Source: Tolypothrix sp. PCC 7910 (lineage in GTDB: Bacteria > Cyanobacteriota > Cyanobacteriia > Cyanobacteriales > Nostocaceae). From it: 64,000 nt of DNA. A program made the position numbers and the translations under genes. The stretch lies in NCBI RefSeq assembly GCF_011769525.1, contig NZ_CP050440.1, forward strand, positions 4,217,501 through 4,281,500. The letters are read 5' to 3'. The notes under the pieces are model-generated. The model ran no database searches. It was not told the origin of the DNA and saw nothing but the letters and a program-made list of their open reading frames with translations. Of the stretch, positions 18,073-28,307 are shown piece by piece; the first letter of the stretch is position 1; each line of letters starts with the position of its first letter.

Positions 18073-21000
18073 GTGTCGCCATTGTTCGGGATTCTAGGGT
18101 ATGAAATCACAGAAGTTGTCCATGAGGGGATAGACACCATTCTTTACAAGGGAAATTCTCAGAAGAACCAACAACCAGTAATTCTCAAAGTACTGAAAGC
18201 TGATAACCCTAGCCTCGAACAGATTTTTCGACTTAAACAAGAATATAAAATTCGCGAAAATTTAAATTTAGAAGGTGTGGTTAAAGTTGATAGCATCGAA
18301 AACTATGAACATCGTTTAGTTCTGGTATGCGAAGACTTTGGCGGTATTAGTCTCAAACAATGGCTTTCCACAGAAAAACCTTCTCTTCTTTGTTTCCTGA
18401 ACATCGCAGTTGCATTAGCTAGAACATTAGACTCTCTACATCAACAGCACATCGTCCACAAAGATATTAAACCTGCGAACATCATCATCAATCCTCAATC
18501 CCAGCAGGTGAAACTCACCGACTTCGGTATCGCTTCCCGGTTGGATAAAGAAACTCCCCAAATCATCAATCCCAACCACATGGAAGGGACTCTGGCTTAT
18601 ATGTCGCCAGAACAAACAGGACGCATGAATCGTTCTGTTGATTACCGCAGCGATTTTTATTCATTGGGAGTGACATTTTACGAAATACTCACAGCACAAC
18701 AACCTTTTCAAAGTAATGACCCCTTAGAGTTAATTCACTACCATATTGCCAAGCAAGCAATGCCTATTCAGCAGTTGAACCCAGAAGTACCCCAAGCCTT
18801 AGCAGCAATTGTTGCCAAACTGATGGCGAAAAATGCTGAAGACCGCTATCAGACTGCGGCTGGACTATTGGCAGATTTAGAATTATGTTTAGAGCAACTG
18901 CAAACTCAGGGGATAATATCTAACTTTATCCCTGGAGAACGCGATCGCACAGCAAATCTGCTCATTCCCCAAAAACTCTACGGTCGGGAAACAGAAGTAT
19001 CTATGCTACTATCTGCGTTTGAGCGGGTAGCAGCATCACAATCGCAAATTGAGTTGGTGCTGGTGTCTGGTTACTCAGGGATTGGTAAATCATCCTTAGT
19101 CAACGAAGTTCACAAGCCAATTGTTCGCCAACGTGGTTACTTTATCCGTGGTAAGTTCGATCAGTTTCAGCGTAATATTCCTTACGCTTCTTTAATTCAG
19201 GCGTTACAAAGTCTAATTCAACAGTTACTGACAGAAACTAATGCTCAACTAGAACTTTGGAAACAAAAGTTGCTGTCAGCTTTGAATGGTAACGGACAAG
19301 TAATTATTGATGTTATTCCTGAAGTTGAACGGATTATTGGCAAACAGCCTTTAGTACCGCAGTTAGGTTTAAAAGAAGCGCAAAACCGATTTAATCAAGT
19401 ATTTCAAGCATTTATTCAGGTTTTTACCCAAAAAGAACATCCCCTAGTCATATTTCTAGATGATTTGCAGTGGGCTGATTCTGCTTCCCTTGATTTCATC
19501 CAAGTGTTGATGACTAACTCAGATACTCAATATCTGCTACTCATTGGAGCATATCGAGATAATGAAGTAACTGCTAGTCACCCTTTAAATAAAATCTTAG
19601 AGGAAATTTCCCAAGCCGGAACCATCATCAATAATATTGTGCTGTATCCCTTGGGTTTGAACCATGTACAGCAAATTTTAGCAGATACTTTAAATGATGG
19701 TAAAAATAGCTCATCTTTAGCAGAATTACTATTTAATAAAACCCAAGGTAATCCTTTCTTCTTTACCCAACTCTTAAAAACATTACACCACAACCAACTA
19801 CTGAAGTTTGATTTTACTCAAAATTGTTGGCAATGGGATTTACAACAAATTCAAGCTACGGGAATTGCAGATAAAAGTGTCGTGGAGTTACTAGCGGGTA
19901 ATATTGCCAAGTTACCAGTCGCTACCCAAAATACTCTAAAATTAGCCGCTTGTATTGGTGCGCGCTTCAGTTTAAATATTTTAGCCACAGTCAGCGAACA
20001 GCGATCGCTCCTCGTTGCTGCTGCTTTGGAACCCGCTTTACAGGCGGGATTAATTTTGCCTTTGAGTAATGAATACAGCATACCCCTATTATTTGCCGAT
20101 GAAGAGTTGGAGATGATGGGGTTTGATAATTCGCAAATTACCTACCGTTTTTTGCACGATCGCGTACAACAAGCAGCATATTCACTAATTTTAGAATCGC
20201 AGAAGCAAGCAACTCACTTCAAGATTGGTCAATTACTGCTGCAAAGCAAATCAAAAGCCGAAATTGAATCTCAGATTTTTGATATTGTCAATCAGTTTAA
20301 TTACGCCATAGAACTTTTTACTACACAGTCACAAAAAGATGAATTAGCGCAATTAAATTTAACTGCAGGACATAAAGCTAAAGCCGCCGCCGCCCATGAA
20401 CCTGCGGTAATTTATTTGCGAATCGCTAGAGGATTGTTAGCTGATGATTGTTGGCAATCTCAATATAATTTGGCTTTGGATGCCTATGTGGAAGGTGCAG
20501 AAGCCGAGTATTTAATTACTAACTTTGATATAGCTAAAAATTTATCAGATATTATAATTCAACAAGCAGCTAATTTACTGGATTCAGTCAAAGTTTATGA
20601 ACTCATAATAGACATGAATATTGCTCAATCCCAACAATTTCAAGGTGTGAAAGTTGGGATACAGGCAGTAGAAATGTTAGGAATTACTTTAGTTAAATAT
20701 ACAGGCGATCGCTACAGTTTACCGCAACTCCCATTGCTCTCAGATTTAGTGACTTTTCCAGAAATGACAGATCCATGTCATTTAGCCAGTATTCGCATTC
20801 TCAGCAAAATTTCTGCGGCTGCTTATCAATCTGCACCCGATATTTATCCCCAAATAGTTTTAACAATGGTGAATCTATGTCTAGAACATGGACATTCACC
20901 ATTAGCATCTTATGTTTATGGTGCCTATACTGCATTTTTACAATCGATTATTGGCGATCCGGCTGCTGCTTATCACTCAGGGCAAATTGCCTTTAGTTTA

Positions 21001-23463
21001 TTAGCACAGTATCCTGCCAAAGAATTAGAAGTTAAAGTTTACATGGTAGTTAGTACCTATGCTTTACCTGGCAAGGAACATATAAAATCTACATTTAATC
21101 CCTTAATTAAAGGTATTCATAGCGGTTTAGAAGTTGGCAATATTGCTCATGCTGGTTTAACTGTGATTGCTTATTGTACGCAGCTATTTCTCTCAGGAGA
21201 AAACTTAGAATTAGTTAACCAGCGCCAAAAGGAATATATTGAGCTACTGCGAAAACTCAAGCAGCAGCCTTATATGAGATATGCGAAGATTTGGGGACAA
21301 TTAGTTGTCAATCTTCAGGGTGCAGTTGACAAACCTGACGATTTAAATGGAGAGATTTTTGCTGAGGAAAATATTGTTCCTTGGTTTGAACAACCTAAGT
21401 ACTATCAAGGACTGTTTGCAGCTTATATTGCTAAGGTAATGATTCTGTATATTTTTGCAGAATATGAGCAAGCTATTAATTATAGTGAAAAAGCTGCTCC
21501 TTATCAAAGAGCGACTTTAGGCATTATGTTGGCTTCTGTTTACTACTTCTACTATTCTTTGGCTCTATTAGCTAAATATCCAAATAAGGAAGTAGACCAA
21601 CAACAGCAAATCTTAGAACAAGTAGAGATAAATCAACAAAAGCTCAAGCATTGGGCAGAATATGCACCATGTAATTTTCAACATAAATATGATTTAGTAG
21701 CAGCAGAAATCGCGCGAGTTCAAGGACAAGTTTTAGCAGCAATAAACTTGTATGATATTGCTATTACTGGCGCTGCTGAAAATAGCTACATTCAAGAAGA
21801 GTCTTTGGCAAATGAACGTGCTGCATTGTTTTACTTAGAATTAGGTAAAACTAAAATTGCCAAAACTTACATGACAGAAGCTTATTATGGTTACATTCAA
21901 TGGGGAGCGATCGCTAAGGTAACAGACTTAGAAAAACGCTATGCTGATTTGATTCCTAGAAATCAAGTTAGAGCTAAAAGTCATCAAGGAATTAGTGATG
22001 ATTGCTTAACATCAATGACCTCTCACCAGAATTTAATTAGAACTACAAATAATCTTAACAGCACTAACAATATCCTAGACTGGGCAACGGTGATGAAAGC
22101 CGCAGAAGCCATTTCCAGCGAAATTATCCTTGATCATCTCCTAAAAAAGTTGCTGCACATTTTATTAGAAAATGTAGCATCTCAAAAAGGTTGTTTAATT
22201 TTAGAGCAAGAGGGTAAGCTGCTGATCAAAGCTATTGATAAACAACAAAACGATTCTGTAATCGTTATGCAATCTACACCTGTAGAAAGTAGTACTGATG
22301 TGCCTATTTCCTTAATTAATTATGTTGCTAGAACCCAGCAAGCTTTAATTTTAGGGAATGCTAGCCAAGAGAGTATTGCTAGCGCCGATCCTTACATCCT
22401 TCAGCATCAACCAAAATCGGTGTTATGTACGCCAATTTTGTATCAAGGTAAGTTGATTGGCATAATTTACTTAGAGAATAACTTAACTACGGATGCCTTT
22501 ACTAGCGATCGCCTAGAAATTCTCAAGCTGTTGTCAACCCAAGCTGCGATCGCAATTGAAAACGCTAGCCTTTACGCGCGCGAGCAAGAAAAATCCCAGC
22601 AACTGCAACAATCCCTCGAAAAACTCCAACGTACCCAAGCGCAACTTGTACAGACTGAAAAAATCTCTTCTTTAGGACAATTAGTAGCTGGTGTTGCTCA
22701 CGAAGTCAACAATCCATTGGGGTTCATTAGTGGTAGCCTCTCCTATGCTGAACAATATATTGCAGATTTGATTGCTCACTTAAATTTATACCAACAGCAC
22801 TACCCAAATCCGCCGACTGTGATTCAGGAACACGGAACAAACATTGAGATAGAGTATTTGCTAGAAGATTTGCCGAAGATGATTGGTTCCATGCAGCTCG
22901 GAAGCGATCGCATCAAAGATATTATGCAATCATTGCGGAATTATTCTCGCAATGATAACGGACAAAGAAAGCTGAGTGATATTCACAAAGGTATAGACAC
23001 CACATTAATGATTTTGCAACATCGGCTGAAAGCAAAAGCTAATCGTCCCGCAATTCAGGTGGTGAAAAATTATGGTAATTTACCCAAAGTTCCCTGTTAT
23101 CTGGGACAACTCAATCAAGTATTTATGAATTTATTGGCAAATGCCATTGATGCTTTAGAAGAATCTAATGAAGGTAAAAACTATCAAGATTTAGAACAAC
23201 AACCGAACATGATTCATATTCAAACAACAGTAGAAGATGAATATGCATTAATTAGGATTGCAGATAACGGACTGGGGATGTCACAAGAAGTACAGCAGCT
23301 ACTTTTTAATCCCTTCTTTACTACTAAACCTGAAGGTAAAGGTACAGGTTTAGGATTATCTATCAGTCAGCAAATTATTACCGAAAAACATGGCGGAAAT
23401 CTTGAGTGTAATTCTTCTCCCGGTCAAGGTACAGAATTTGTGATTCATCTGCCATTAAATTAA
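18073..23463 (+). CDS. Giant Ser/Thr kinase-ATPase-GAF-histidine kinase
   Basis: 1796 residues from GTG 18073, with AGGGA at 18061-18065 as ribosome site. Domains: Hanks-type kinase (about 8-270) with Lys39, HKDIKPANI (Asp131, Lys133, Asn136) and TDFGIAS; an AAA_16-type ATPase with P-loop SGYSGIGKSS (about 331) and Walker B LVIFLDDLQWAD; a long TPR-like helical region (about 700-1300); GAF (about 1360-1510); HisKA with His1543 in GVAHEVNNPLGF; and HATPase with NQVFMNLLANAIDAL, DNGLGM and GKGTGLGLS. This is the HstK-type architecture of heterocystous cyanobacteria, where a Ser/Thr kinase and a histidine kinase share one chain. No membrane segment is seen. No response regulator is adjacent. Signal unknown. 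Confidence 0.95.
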   Translation: MSPLFGILGYEITEVVHEGIDTILYKGNSQKNQQPVILKVLKADNPSLEQIFRLKQEYKIRENLNLEGVVKVDSIENYEHRLVLVCEDFGGISLKQWLSTEKPSLLCFLNIAVALARTLDSLHQQHIVHKDIKPANIIINPQSQQVKLTDFGIASRLDKETPQIINPNHMEGTLAYMSPEQTGRMNRSVDYRSDFYSLGVTFYEILTAQQPFQSNDPLELIHYHIAKQAMPIQQLNPEVPQALAAIVAKLMAKNAEDRYQTAAGLLADLELCLEQLQTQGIISNFIPGERDRTANLLIPQKLYGRETEVSMLLSAFERVAASQSQIELVLVSGYSGIGKSSLVNEVHKPIVRQRGYFIRGKFDQFQRNIPYASLIQALQSLIQQLLTETNAQLELWKQKLLSALNGNGQVIIDVIPEVERIIGKQPLVPQLGLKEAQNRFNQVFQAFIQVFTQKEHPLVIFLDDLQWADSASLDFIQVLMTNSDTQYLLLIGAYRDNEVTASHPLNKILEEISQAGTIINNIVLYPLGLNHVQQILADTLNDGKNSSSLAELLFNKTQGNPFFFTQLLKTLHHNQLLKFDFTQNCWQWDLQQIQATGIADKSVVELLAGNIAKLPVATQNTLKLAACIGARFSLNILATVSEQRSLLVAAALEPALQAGLILPLSNEYSIPLLFADEELEMMGFDNSQITYRFLHDRVQQAAYSLILESQKQATHFKIGQLLLQSKSKAEIESQIFDIVNQFNYAIELFTTQSQKDELAQLNLTAGHKAKAAAAHEPAVIYLRIARGLLADDCWQSQYNLALDAYVEGAEAEYLITNFDIAKNLSDIIIQQAANLLDSVKVYELIIDMNIAQSQQFQGVKVGIQAVEMLGITLVKYTGDRYSLPQLPLLSDLVTFPEMTDPCHLASIRILSKISAAAYQSAPDIYPQIVLTMVNLCLEHGHSPLASYVYGAYTAFLQSIIGDPAAAYHSGQIAFSLLAQYPAKELEVKVYMVVSTYALPGKEHIKSTFNPLIKGIHSGLEVGNIAHAGLTVIAYCTQLFLSGENLELVNQRQKEYIELLRKLKQQPYMRYAKIWGQLVVNLQGAVDKPDDLNGEIFAEENIVPWFEQPKYYQGLFAAYIAKVMILYIFAEYEQAINYSEKAAPYQRATLGIMLASVYYFYYSLALLAKYPNKEVDQQQQILEQVEINQQKLKHWAEYAPCNFQHKYDLVAAEIARVQGQVLAAINLYDIAITGAAENSYIQEESLANERAALFYLELGKTKIAKTYMTEAYYGYIQWGAIAKVTDLEKRYADLIPRNQVRAKSHQGISDDCLTSMTSHQNLIRTTNNLNSTNNILDWATVMKAAEAISSEIILDHLLKKLLHILLENVASQKGCLILEQEGKLLIKAIDKQQNDSVIVMQSTPVESSTDVPISLINYVARTQQALILGNASQESIASADPYILQHQPKSVLCTPILYQGKLIGIIYLENNLTTDAFTSDRLEILKLLSTQAAIAIENASLYAREQEKSQQLQQSLEKLQRTQAQLVQTEKISSLGQLVAGVAHEVNNPLGFISGSLSYAEQYIADLIAHLNLYQQHYPNPPTVIQEHGTNIEIEYLLEDLPKMIGSMQLGSDRIKDIMQSLRNYSRNDNGQRKLSDIHKGIDTTLMILQHRLKAKANRPAIQVVKNYGNLPKVPCYLGQLNQVFMNLLANAIDALEESNEGKNYQDLEQQPNMIHIQTTVEDEYALIRIADNGLGMSQEVQQLLFNPFFTTKPEGKGTGLGLSISQQIITEKHGGNLECNSSPGQGTEFVIHLPLN

Positions 23464-23519
23464 TACGATTTTAGATTTTGAATTTTGAATTTATGTTAGG
23501 GACTTTCAAAAAATAAATT

Positions 23520-23843
23520 ATACCAATTCAAATAATGTTTGCGACATGTCAATATATTCTAGAGGGCAAGGCATTACCCATACGTGTCAACTTAATGTGA
23601 AACCACACTAAACCCATAGCCCGCCTCCGAATGAATTCGGAGTCTAATAGCAAAAGTAAGCTAAAGCTAACTAAAAATTATCATTTATCCCCAGTTTACT
23701 TTAGTAAACTTTGCCTATTAGCCTTGGAATTCATTCCAAGGCGAGCAGGTAAGCCTAGCAAATAAGCTATCTGTGTCTTAAGTTTATACCTCTGGGCATT
23801 GCCTTGCCCCTACAATCTGTCGCATTTTTTTTCAAATTAGTAT
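23520..23843. repeat. Element B interrupted by a 220-bp insertion
   Basis: The two arms of element B (minus orientation) lie at 23520-23575 and 23796-23843. Between them is a 220-bp insert bounded by a GCATT direct repeat (23571-23575 and 23796-23800), consistent with a 5-bp target duplication. The insert carries two hairpins, CTCCGAATGAATTCGGAG and CCTTGGAATTCATTCCAAGG, around TTTACTTTAGTAAA. No open frame is seen. The rest of the 23464-23929 gap is AT-rich and featureless. Confidence 0.85.
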
Positions 23844-23929
23844 TATCAAATTTACAAGAGATAATATTTGCTTTCTCCCCTGCTCCCCTGTCAAAAAAGC
23901 GATAGTATATTTTTTAATTTGTAAATCCC

Positions 23930-26176
23930 TTAGTTACTACGCACAGTAATTACAGCCACCGGACACCGTGCTTTATTGAGAATAGCATCAACACGATGAC
24001 CAAAAAATACTCGACCTGTGATTGTTTGAATACTGCTACCTAAAACAATTAAATCTACTTCCTTAGTATGGGCATATTTGAGAATTTCAAACTCTGGAAT
24101 ACCAGCCAAAATTTCTGTTTTTACCTCAGCACCGAATCCTCGCCCCACCTCAGCTTGCTGCTGCACAATCTGTTTAGCAATATCTGTAATAGAATCAATT
24201 GTTTGTTCCTCAAATAGAACATATTCGCGCTGAGTTCGGTTGACGACATTGACTAAAGTTACAGTTGCTCCCGTTTGAGCAGCAATTGTACTCGCAACTT
24301 CTACGGCGTGTAGGCTGTATTCATTGCCGCTAGTGGGTACTAAAATATGAGCGAGTTTGTGATAGCCAGTTGGTTCGGTTGTCGATAAATTTGACTTTAC
24401 CACCATTGTGGCGCAAGAAGACTCCTGAACTACTCGATCAACTAACAAGTTGAATACAGAACCGCGAGAACGTTGATTTCCGGTTGCACCTAAAACAATC
24501 AAGTCATAGCCTTTATTCGCTTCTTGAAGAATCACGTCGGCTTTGTTTTTTCCTGACTCAACTTTAGTATGCAGCAGCGAATCTGCGGGGAGATTCATTT
24601 CATTAGCTACGGTAGCGATAGCAGTTTCTGCCGTATTATCTTTAACAGCAGTTGCTAGAGCTTTTACTGATTTACGGAGCGGTTGTTGATCGCTTTTAGC
24701 GTATAAAGCTGTCACTTCCAAAGAATTTTGATGTGCTAAATGGTTAACTAACTGAGCAGCTAACCTGACATTCGGCCCGCCTTGAGTGGGTACTAATATG
24801 CGACGAATACGCTTGATAAAGCTGCGGCTAGCGAGTTCTTCTTGCTCTAAGCGTTGGGCTTCTTCTTCACCGATGGAGACTTTAGAAAGTGACCAGCGTA
24901 GTAAAGGCGGAGCCATCAATGAGGTAACGATCGCAACCATTACAATGATGGAATACATCTGCGGATTCAGTACGCCCAAGGAAACCCCAATGGTGGCGAC
25001 GATAATCTCCATCGCGCCTCTCGCATTCATTCCCGATCCCATTGCGATCGCTTCCCAGTGACTTAATCCACCGACACGGGAACCGATATAAGCACCACTA
25101 AATTTACCAACACAGGCGATCGCTAACACCATCAAACCCACTACAAAGGTTTGCGGAACTAATAGTTGTACTAAATCTACCTTTAATCCGGCTGTAGCAA
25201 AGAAAATCGGCGCGAGGAATCCAGCGGTGATTAGTTCCAGAGTTAAACCCGCCTCGCGGCTAAAACGGGGTGATTGTCCTGCTAAAATTCCGGTGACAAA
25301 TGCTCCTAATGCGGCTTCAATTCCTAAGGTGTGAGTAAAAGCGGCTGCACTTAAAGCCAATACCAACAAAGCAGACAAACTAGCTGTAGCGCCACCAATA
25401 TAATCATCTACCCAACGTAGTGCCCAAGCCATGAGCGATCGCCCTATGGTAAAAGCAATTCCCAAAAACAGTACTGCACCACCAATTGACCTAAATACTG
25501 TCGGGAAATCAAATTTTCCACTGGTTGCTAAACCAGAAACTACCGACAGCAAAATCCAGCCTAAGGTATCATCGGTCATCCCCGCAGCTAAAGTCACCTG
25601 ACCAATATCCCGGCGAATTAGCTTTAAGTCCATTAATACTTTGGCAATTACTGGTACAGCAGAAATACTCATCGCCGTAGCAATAAACAAACTGAAGATT
25701 AACCTTTGCTCAGGATTTGCTAAAAAGCTTTCTGGGAGAAACCAACCTAATCCCAATCCAGTTGCAAAGGGAATAATAATCCCACCCAAGGAAATTAGTA
25801 ATGCTGTTTTGCCTTTGCGAACTATTAAGTTAAGGTCGGTTTCTAATCCTGTGACAATTAGTAAAAACAGCACACCCAACCAAGAAACAACCGAAAGCAA
25901 ATCAGACTGCGCCTGACTTTTAGGAAAAATATGATGCTGTAAATTTGGCAGAATCCAACCAAATACTGATGGGCCTAATAGTACCCCAGCTAGTAATTCA
26001 CCTACCACTGGTGGTAACTTAATCCGACGCATAAACTCGCCCAAACCTCTAGCAACTAGAAGTAGTAAAGCTAATTCCAGCAACACTAATAGCAACTCAT
26101 GATGACCAAGAGGTTTAATTAAACCTTTTGCTGGTAATGCACTAGACGCGAATAAAGAGTTTAGCAGTTGATTCAT
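23930..26176 (-). CDS. CPA2 cation:proton antiporter with two universal-stress domains
   Basis: 748 residues. The first ~440 form a 12-13-helix Na+/H+ exchanger domain (KLPPVVGELLAGVLLGPSV, GLETDLNL, AAALGAFVTGILAG-like IEAALGAFVTGILAG, and SGMNARGAMEIIVATIGV). This is the KefB/NapA-like CPA2 fold that exchanges Na+ or K+ for H+ across the inner or thylakoid membrane. The cytoplasmic C-terminus has two Usp domains (about 465-600 and 610-745), each ending in an ATP-binding-type Gly motif (VLGATGNQRSRGS; VLGSSIQTITGRVFFG). The second motif departs from the canonical G-2x-G-9x-G-S/T, so nucleotide binding there is doubtful. It borders the stress-type genes upstream. Confidence 0.93.
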   Translation of the reverse strand: MNQLLNSLFASSALPAKGLIKPLGHHELLLVLLELALLLLVARGLGEFMRRIKLPPVVGELLAGVLLGPSVFGWILPNLQHHIFPKSQAQSDLLSVVSWLGVLFLLIVTGLETDLNLIVRKGKTALLISLGGIIIPFATGLGLGWFLPESFLANPEQRLIFSLFIATAMSISAVPVIAKVLMDLKLIRRDIGQVTLAAGMTDDTLGWILLSVVSGLATSGKFDFPTVFRSIGGAVLFLGIAFTIGRSLMAWALRWVDDYIGGATASLSALLVLALSAAAFTHTLGIEAALGAFVTGILAGQSPRFSREAGLTLELITAGFLAPIFFATAGLKVDLVQLLVPQTFVVGLMVLAIACVGKFSGAYIGSRVGGLSHWEAIAMGSGMNARGAMEIIVATIGVSLGVLNPQMYSIIVMVAIVTSLMAPPLLRWSLSKVSIGEEEAQRLEQEELASRSFIKRIRRILVPTQGGPNVRLAAQLVNHLAHQNSLEVTALYAKSDQQPLRKSVKALATAVKDNTAETAIATVANEMNLPADSLLHTKVESGKNKADVILQEANKGYDLIVLGATGNQRSRGSVFNLLVDRVVQESSCATMVVKSNLSTTEPTGYHKLAHILVPTSGNEYSLHAVEVASTIAAQTGATVTLVNVVNRTQREYVLFEEQTIDSITDIAKQIVQQQAEVGRGFGAEVKTEILAGIPEFEILKYAHTKEVDLIVLGSSIQTITGRVFFGHRVDAILNKARCPVAVITVRSN

Positions 26177-26250
26177 GTTTTCAGCGGTGTTTAAATAATG
26201 CCAATGGATGAGATTTTTAATAAAAACAGCATTGACTTAACACAAAAATA

Positions 26251-26275
26251 ATGATGAGGAAAAACCCTCATCATT
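26251..26275 (-). terminator. Rho-independent terminator of the 26325 gene
   Basis: ATGATGAGG and CCTCATCAT pair across a 6-7-base loop. On the minus strand the stem is followed by TTATTTTTG. It lies about 50 bp past the stop of the acidic protein gene. Confidence 0.65.
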
Positions 26276-26324
26276 TAACTTACAGTACCCCTATAAAACT
26301 TAGAGAAATTTGATAGCAACAATG

Positions 26325-26732
26325 CTAGACAATTCCTGGCCCTTTACCGCGAACATCATCCTTATCTGTTAATTGACCTTCCTTATCTTCATTCGCTTCT
26401 ATTAGTTCTTCTGAACGGTTAGCGATGTCTTTTTCAACTTCTTGGCGTGCATCACCAGGAACTTCATAATACATTTCTGGCTCAACTGCATAGTTGTTTA
26501 ATAAACCTTCTTTATCTACAGTGTAGCCATCTGTGGTGCGTATACTGTCGCTCTCAGTTTGGTCATCGGTAGGAGCGCTGGCTTCTCTTTCTTCTGTGGG
26601 AAGTGTTTTGTATAAGTCGCCTTCTCTTTCTTTCCGAGCAGCTGTTTCTGCTGGAATAATACCTCTATCATATACATCAGATTCAACGCGATCGGAAGAG
26701 TCTATTGCTCTATTAAAATCTTTATTACTCAT
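26325..26732 (-). CDS. Acidic, probably disordered hydrophilic protein
   Basis: 135 residues, ATG 26732. Very rich in Glu, Asp, Arg and Lys with almost no hydrophobic core and no Cys or Trp; likely intrinsically disordered. Tyr-containing segments recur (DVYDRGIIP, GDLYKTLP, DGYTVDKEGLLNNYAVEPEMYYEVPGD), and it ends in KGPGIV. I do not recognise a named family. Composition recalls bacterial stress or desiccation proteins. The neighbours (Usp antiporter, BON lipoprotein, YflT-type protein) fit a stress-response group, but this is context only. Confidence 0.7.
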   Translation of the reverse strand: MSNKDFNRAIDSSDRVESDVYDRGIIPAETAARKEREGDLYKTLPTEEREASAPTDDQTESDSIRTTDGYTVDKEGLLNNYAVEPEMYYEVPGDARQEVEKDIANRSEELIEANEDKEGQLTDKDDVRGKGPGIV

Positions 26733-27564
26733 AATTTATGTCCTCGTTAAAACATTTTGTTGATTACTTCTTTGATTAGATTAAGGGTTTAAAAACGATA
26801 AAGATACTATCTTGAGAATGGAATTAATTTGCATAAGCAAGTATTTACTCTATCAAAAGATATATCTTGATTGAGAATTTCAGATTTCTTACTGACTTTG
26901 GCAGCGTTTGAGAAATGTTATACCAATTTGAAAAATAATGCGATAGATTGTAGGGGCAAGGCACTGCCTTGCCCTCTAGAATATATTGATGTGTTGCAAA
27001 CATTATTTGAATTGATATTAGATAAATTGAAAAACTATTTACAATGCATCAGTAACGCACGAAAAGCATTGCCAGAGATGCGTTAAGATATTGCTAACGC
27101 ACCCTACTGGGCTAATAAAAATAATAAATAATATATAGAACTACGATTTGATTTTTGAAAAAATTTCAGTAATACAGCAAAAGCTTTGGCTTGATGCGTT
27201 ACGCTATCGCTAACGCATCCTACATGATTATTTATAAAGTAAAAATAAAATTACTGTAGTCAATTGACACAGCTAATTTGGTGTATTAACAACAATTATT
27301 TTCATCCGCCTTGATCGGCGGTTCATTTCATCAAATCTAATGCCTTATTTTTTGGCACATCAGTTTATTAGGGTTTATTAGTCCCTGATTTCCAATATGA
27401 TTTGTCACGAAAAACTATCCTAGAGCCTAACGCACTATCCACGCGACGGTGCGTTACTCAAAGTAGCTCAACGCAGTAGCTATACGGTGGAGTACTCCTG
27501 CGGAGAAAGAGTACCCGCAGAAGCGTATACAGCAGTCAGCACTTAGTAATGGGGTTTGCGGTAC
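26733..27564. repeat. 832-bp gene-free region with element B and hairpin repeats
   Basis: It holds element B (26919-27020) and hairpins GATGCGTTAAGATATTGCTAACGCACCC (27078-27105) and GATGCGTTACGCTATCGCTAACGCATCC (27194-27221). It also has a CCTAACGCAC...GGTGCGTTA pair (27425-27455) and a GTACTCCTGCGGAG palindrome (27492-27513). A 71-codon frame through element B is repeat-derived. No gene is supported. Confidence 0.7.
26919..27020 (+). repeat. Element B, intact copy
   Basis: About 101 bp: ATACCAATTTGAAAAATAATGC..., central GGGGCAAGGCACTGCCTTGCCC palindrome, then CTCTAGAATATATTGATGTG and ...ATTTGAATTGATAT. The ends form inverted repeats around CCAATTTGAA/TTTGAATTG. Confidence 0.9.
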
Positions 27565-27999
27565 TTATTTACCCAAAATCTGTGCTTTAAACTGGTTAAT
27601 TTCCCCAACTAATTCTTGTCGAGTGTTGGCTTTGAGTAGATAACGGAAGGTGAGCCAGCCTGTATAACCAATTCCAATCAACTCAAAAGTTGGTGATAGT
27701 AAAGGAATACTATTGATTGCAGACAGAATTGCTAATACTACTTTGAGTGTCACAATCGCTGACAAAATTAAAATGATAGTCAGTAAAGGCTGCTGATATT
27801 GCTGATAAAAGCCTCCTAAATATTCTGGCAAATTAGCCAAAAAGTCGGAAACATTGTTGACAATTTGCTGCCATTCAGAATTGGAATTTTTAGCAGGTGG
27901 TAGCTTTGGCAAGTTTTGATTATCTGAGCCTGTAATTGCTATTGCTCCCTCTGCTGAGGTAGAATTGGTTAATTCAATTGGCTGTTCTTGGGTTTCCAT
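27565..27999 (-). CDS. CAAD/CURT1-like membrane protein
   Basis: 144 residues. After a polar, low-complexity N-terminus (1-45) comes the CAAD domain: amphipathic LANLPEYLGGFYQQYQ, two hydrophobic helices (LLTIILILSAIVTLKVVLAIL; FELIGIGYTGWLTFRYLL) separated by NSIPLLSPT, and a C-terminal helix with RQELVGEINQ. CAAD modules occur appended to cyanobacterial aminoacyl-tRNA synthetases and as free proteins related to plant CURT1, where they bend or anchor at thylakoid membranes. This is a free-standing copy, so a thylakoid membrane role is likely. It is upstream of nothing on its strand for 800 bp. Confidence 0.88.
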   Translation of the reverse strand: METQEQPIELTNSTSAEGAIAITGSDNQNLPKLPPAKNSNSEWQQIVNNVSDFLANLPEYLGGFYQQYQQPLLTIILILSAIVTLKVVLAILSAINSIPLLSPTFELIGIGYTGWLTFRYLLKANTRQELVGEINQFKAQILGK

Positions 28000-28307
28000 A
28001 AGTTTTATATTTTCGGTAACACAACAGTTTTTATAAGTTATGGAGCTTCACTAATAATAGTACTTATTGAAACATAATTACTTAAATTTTTAGCCAAAAG
28101 TCTATAATCAATGATAATTTTTCTTTGATTATAGACTATTAAACTATTGATTTAAGTTTTTGGCTGCTGTGCATTGCACCCTGTTTCAAAAAGTGAATTA
28201 GTTCGTAGCCAGAACTTCAGTCTTGCAAAATTTAAGCACTAAAGTGCTAACTACAAACTAGTTAACTTCCTCTGGGCGATTTATGAATCCAGCTGCCGAT
28301 GGATAAT
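28000..28307. other. Intergenic gap with perfect inverted repeat
   Basis: Lies between the CAAD gene start and the BON lipoprotein stop. Besides the 13-bp inverted repeat described separately, it has a small palindromic repeat (AGCACTAAAGTGCT at 28233-28246) preceded by GTAGCCAGAACTTCAGTC. Confidence 0.5.
28099..28138 (-). terminator. Possible terminator: 13-bp perfect inverted repeat
   Basis: AGTCTATAATCAA and TTGATTATAGACT pair across 14 bases. On the minus strand the stem runs into TTTTGGC. It lies 170 bp past the BON lipoprotein gene and 100 bp before the CAAD gene, so it may terminate the former or act in the leader of the latter. Confidence 0.4.

Noticed and set aside
26871-27086. A 71-codon frame upstream of the acidic protein
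   Set aside because: Most of it is element B; the same translation would arise at other copies.
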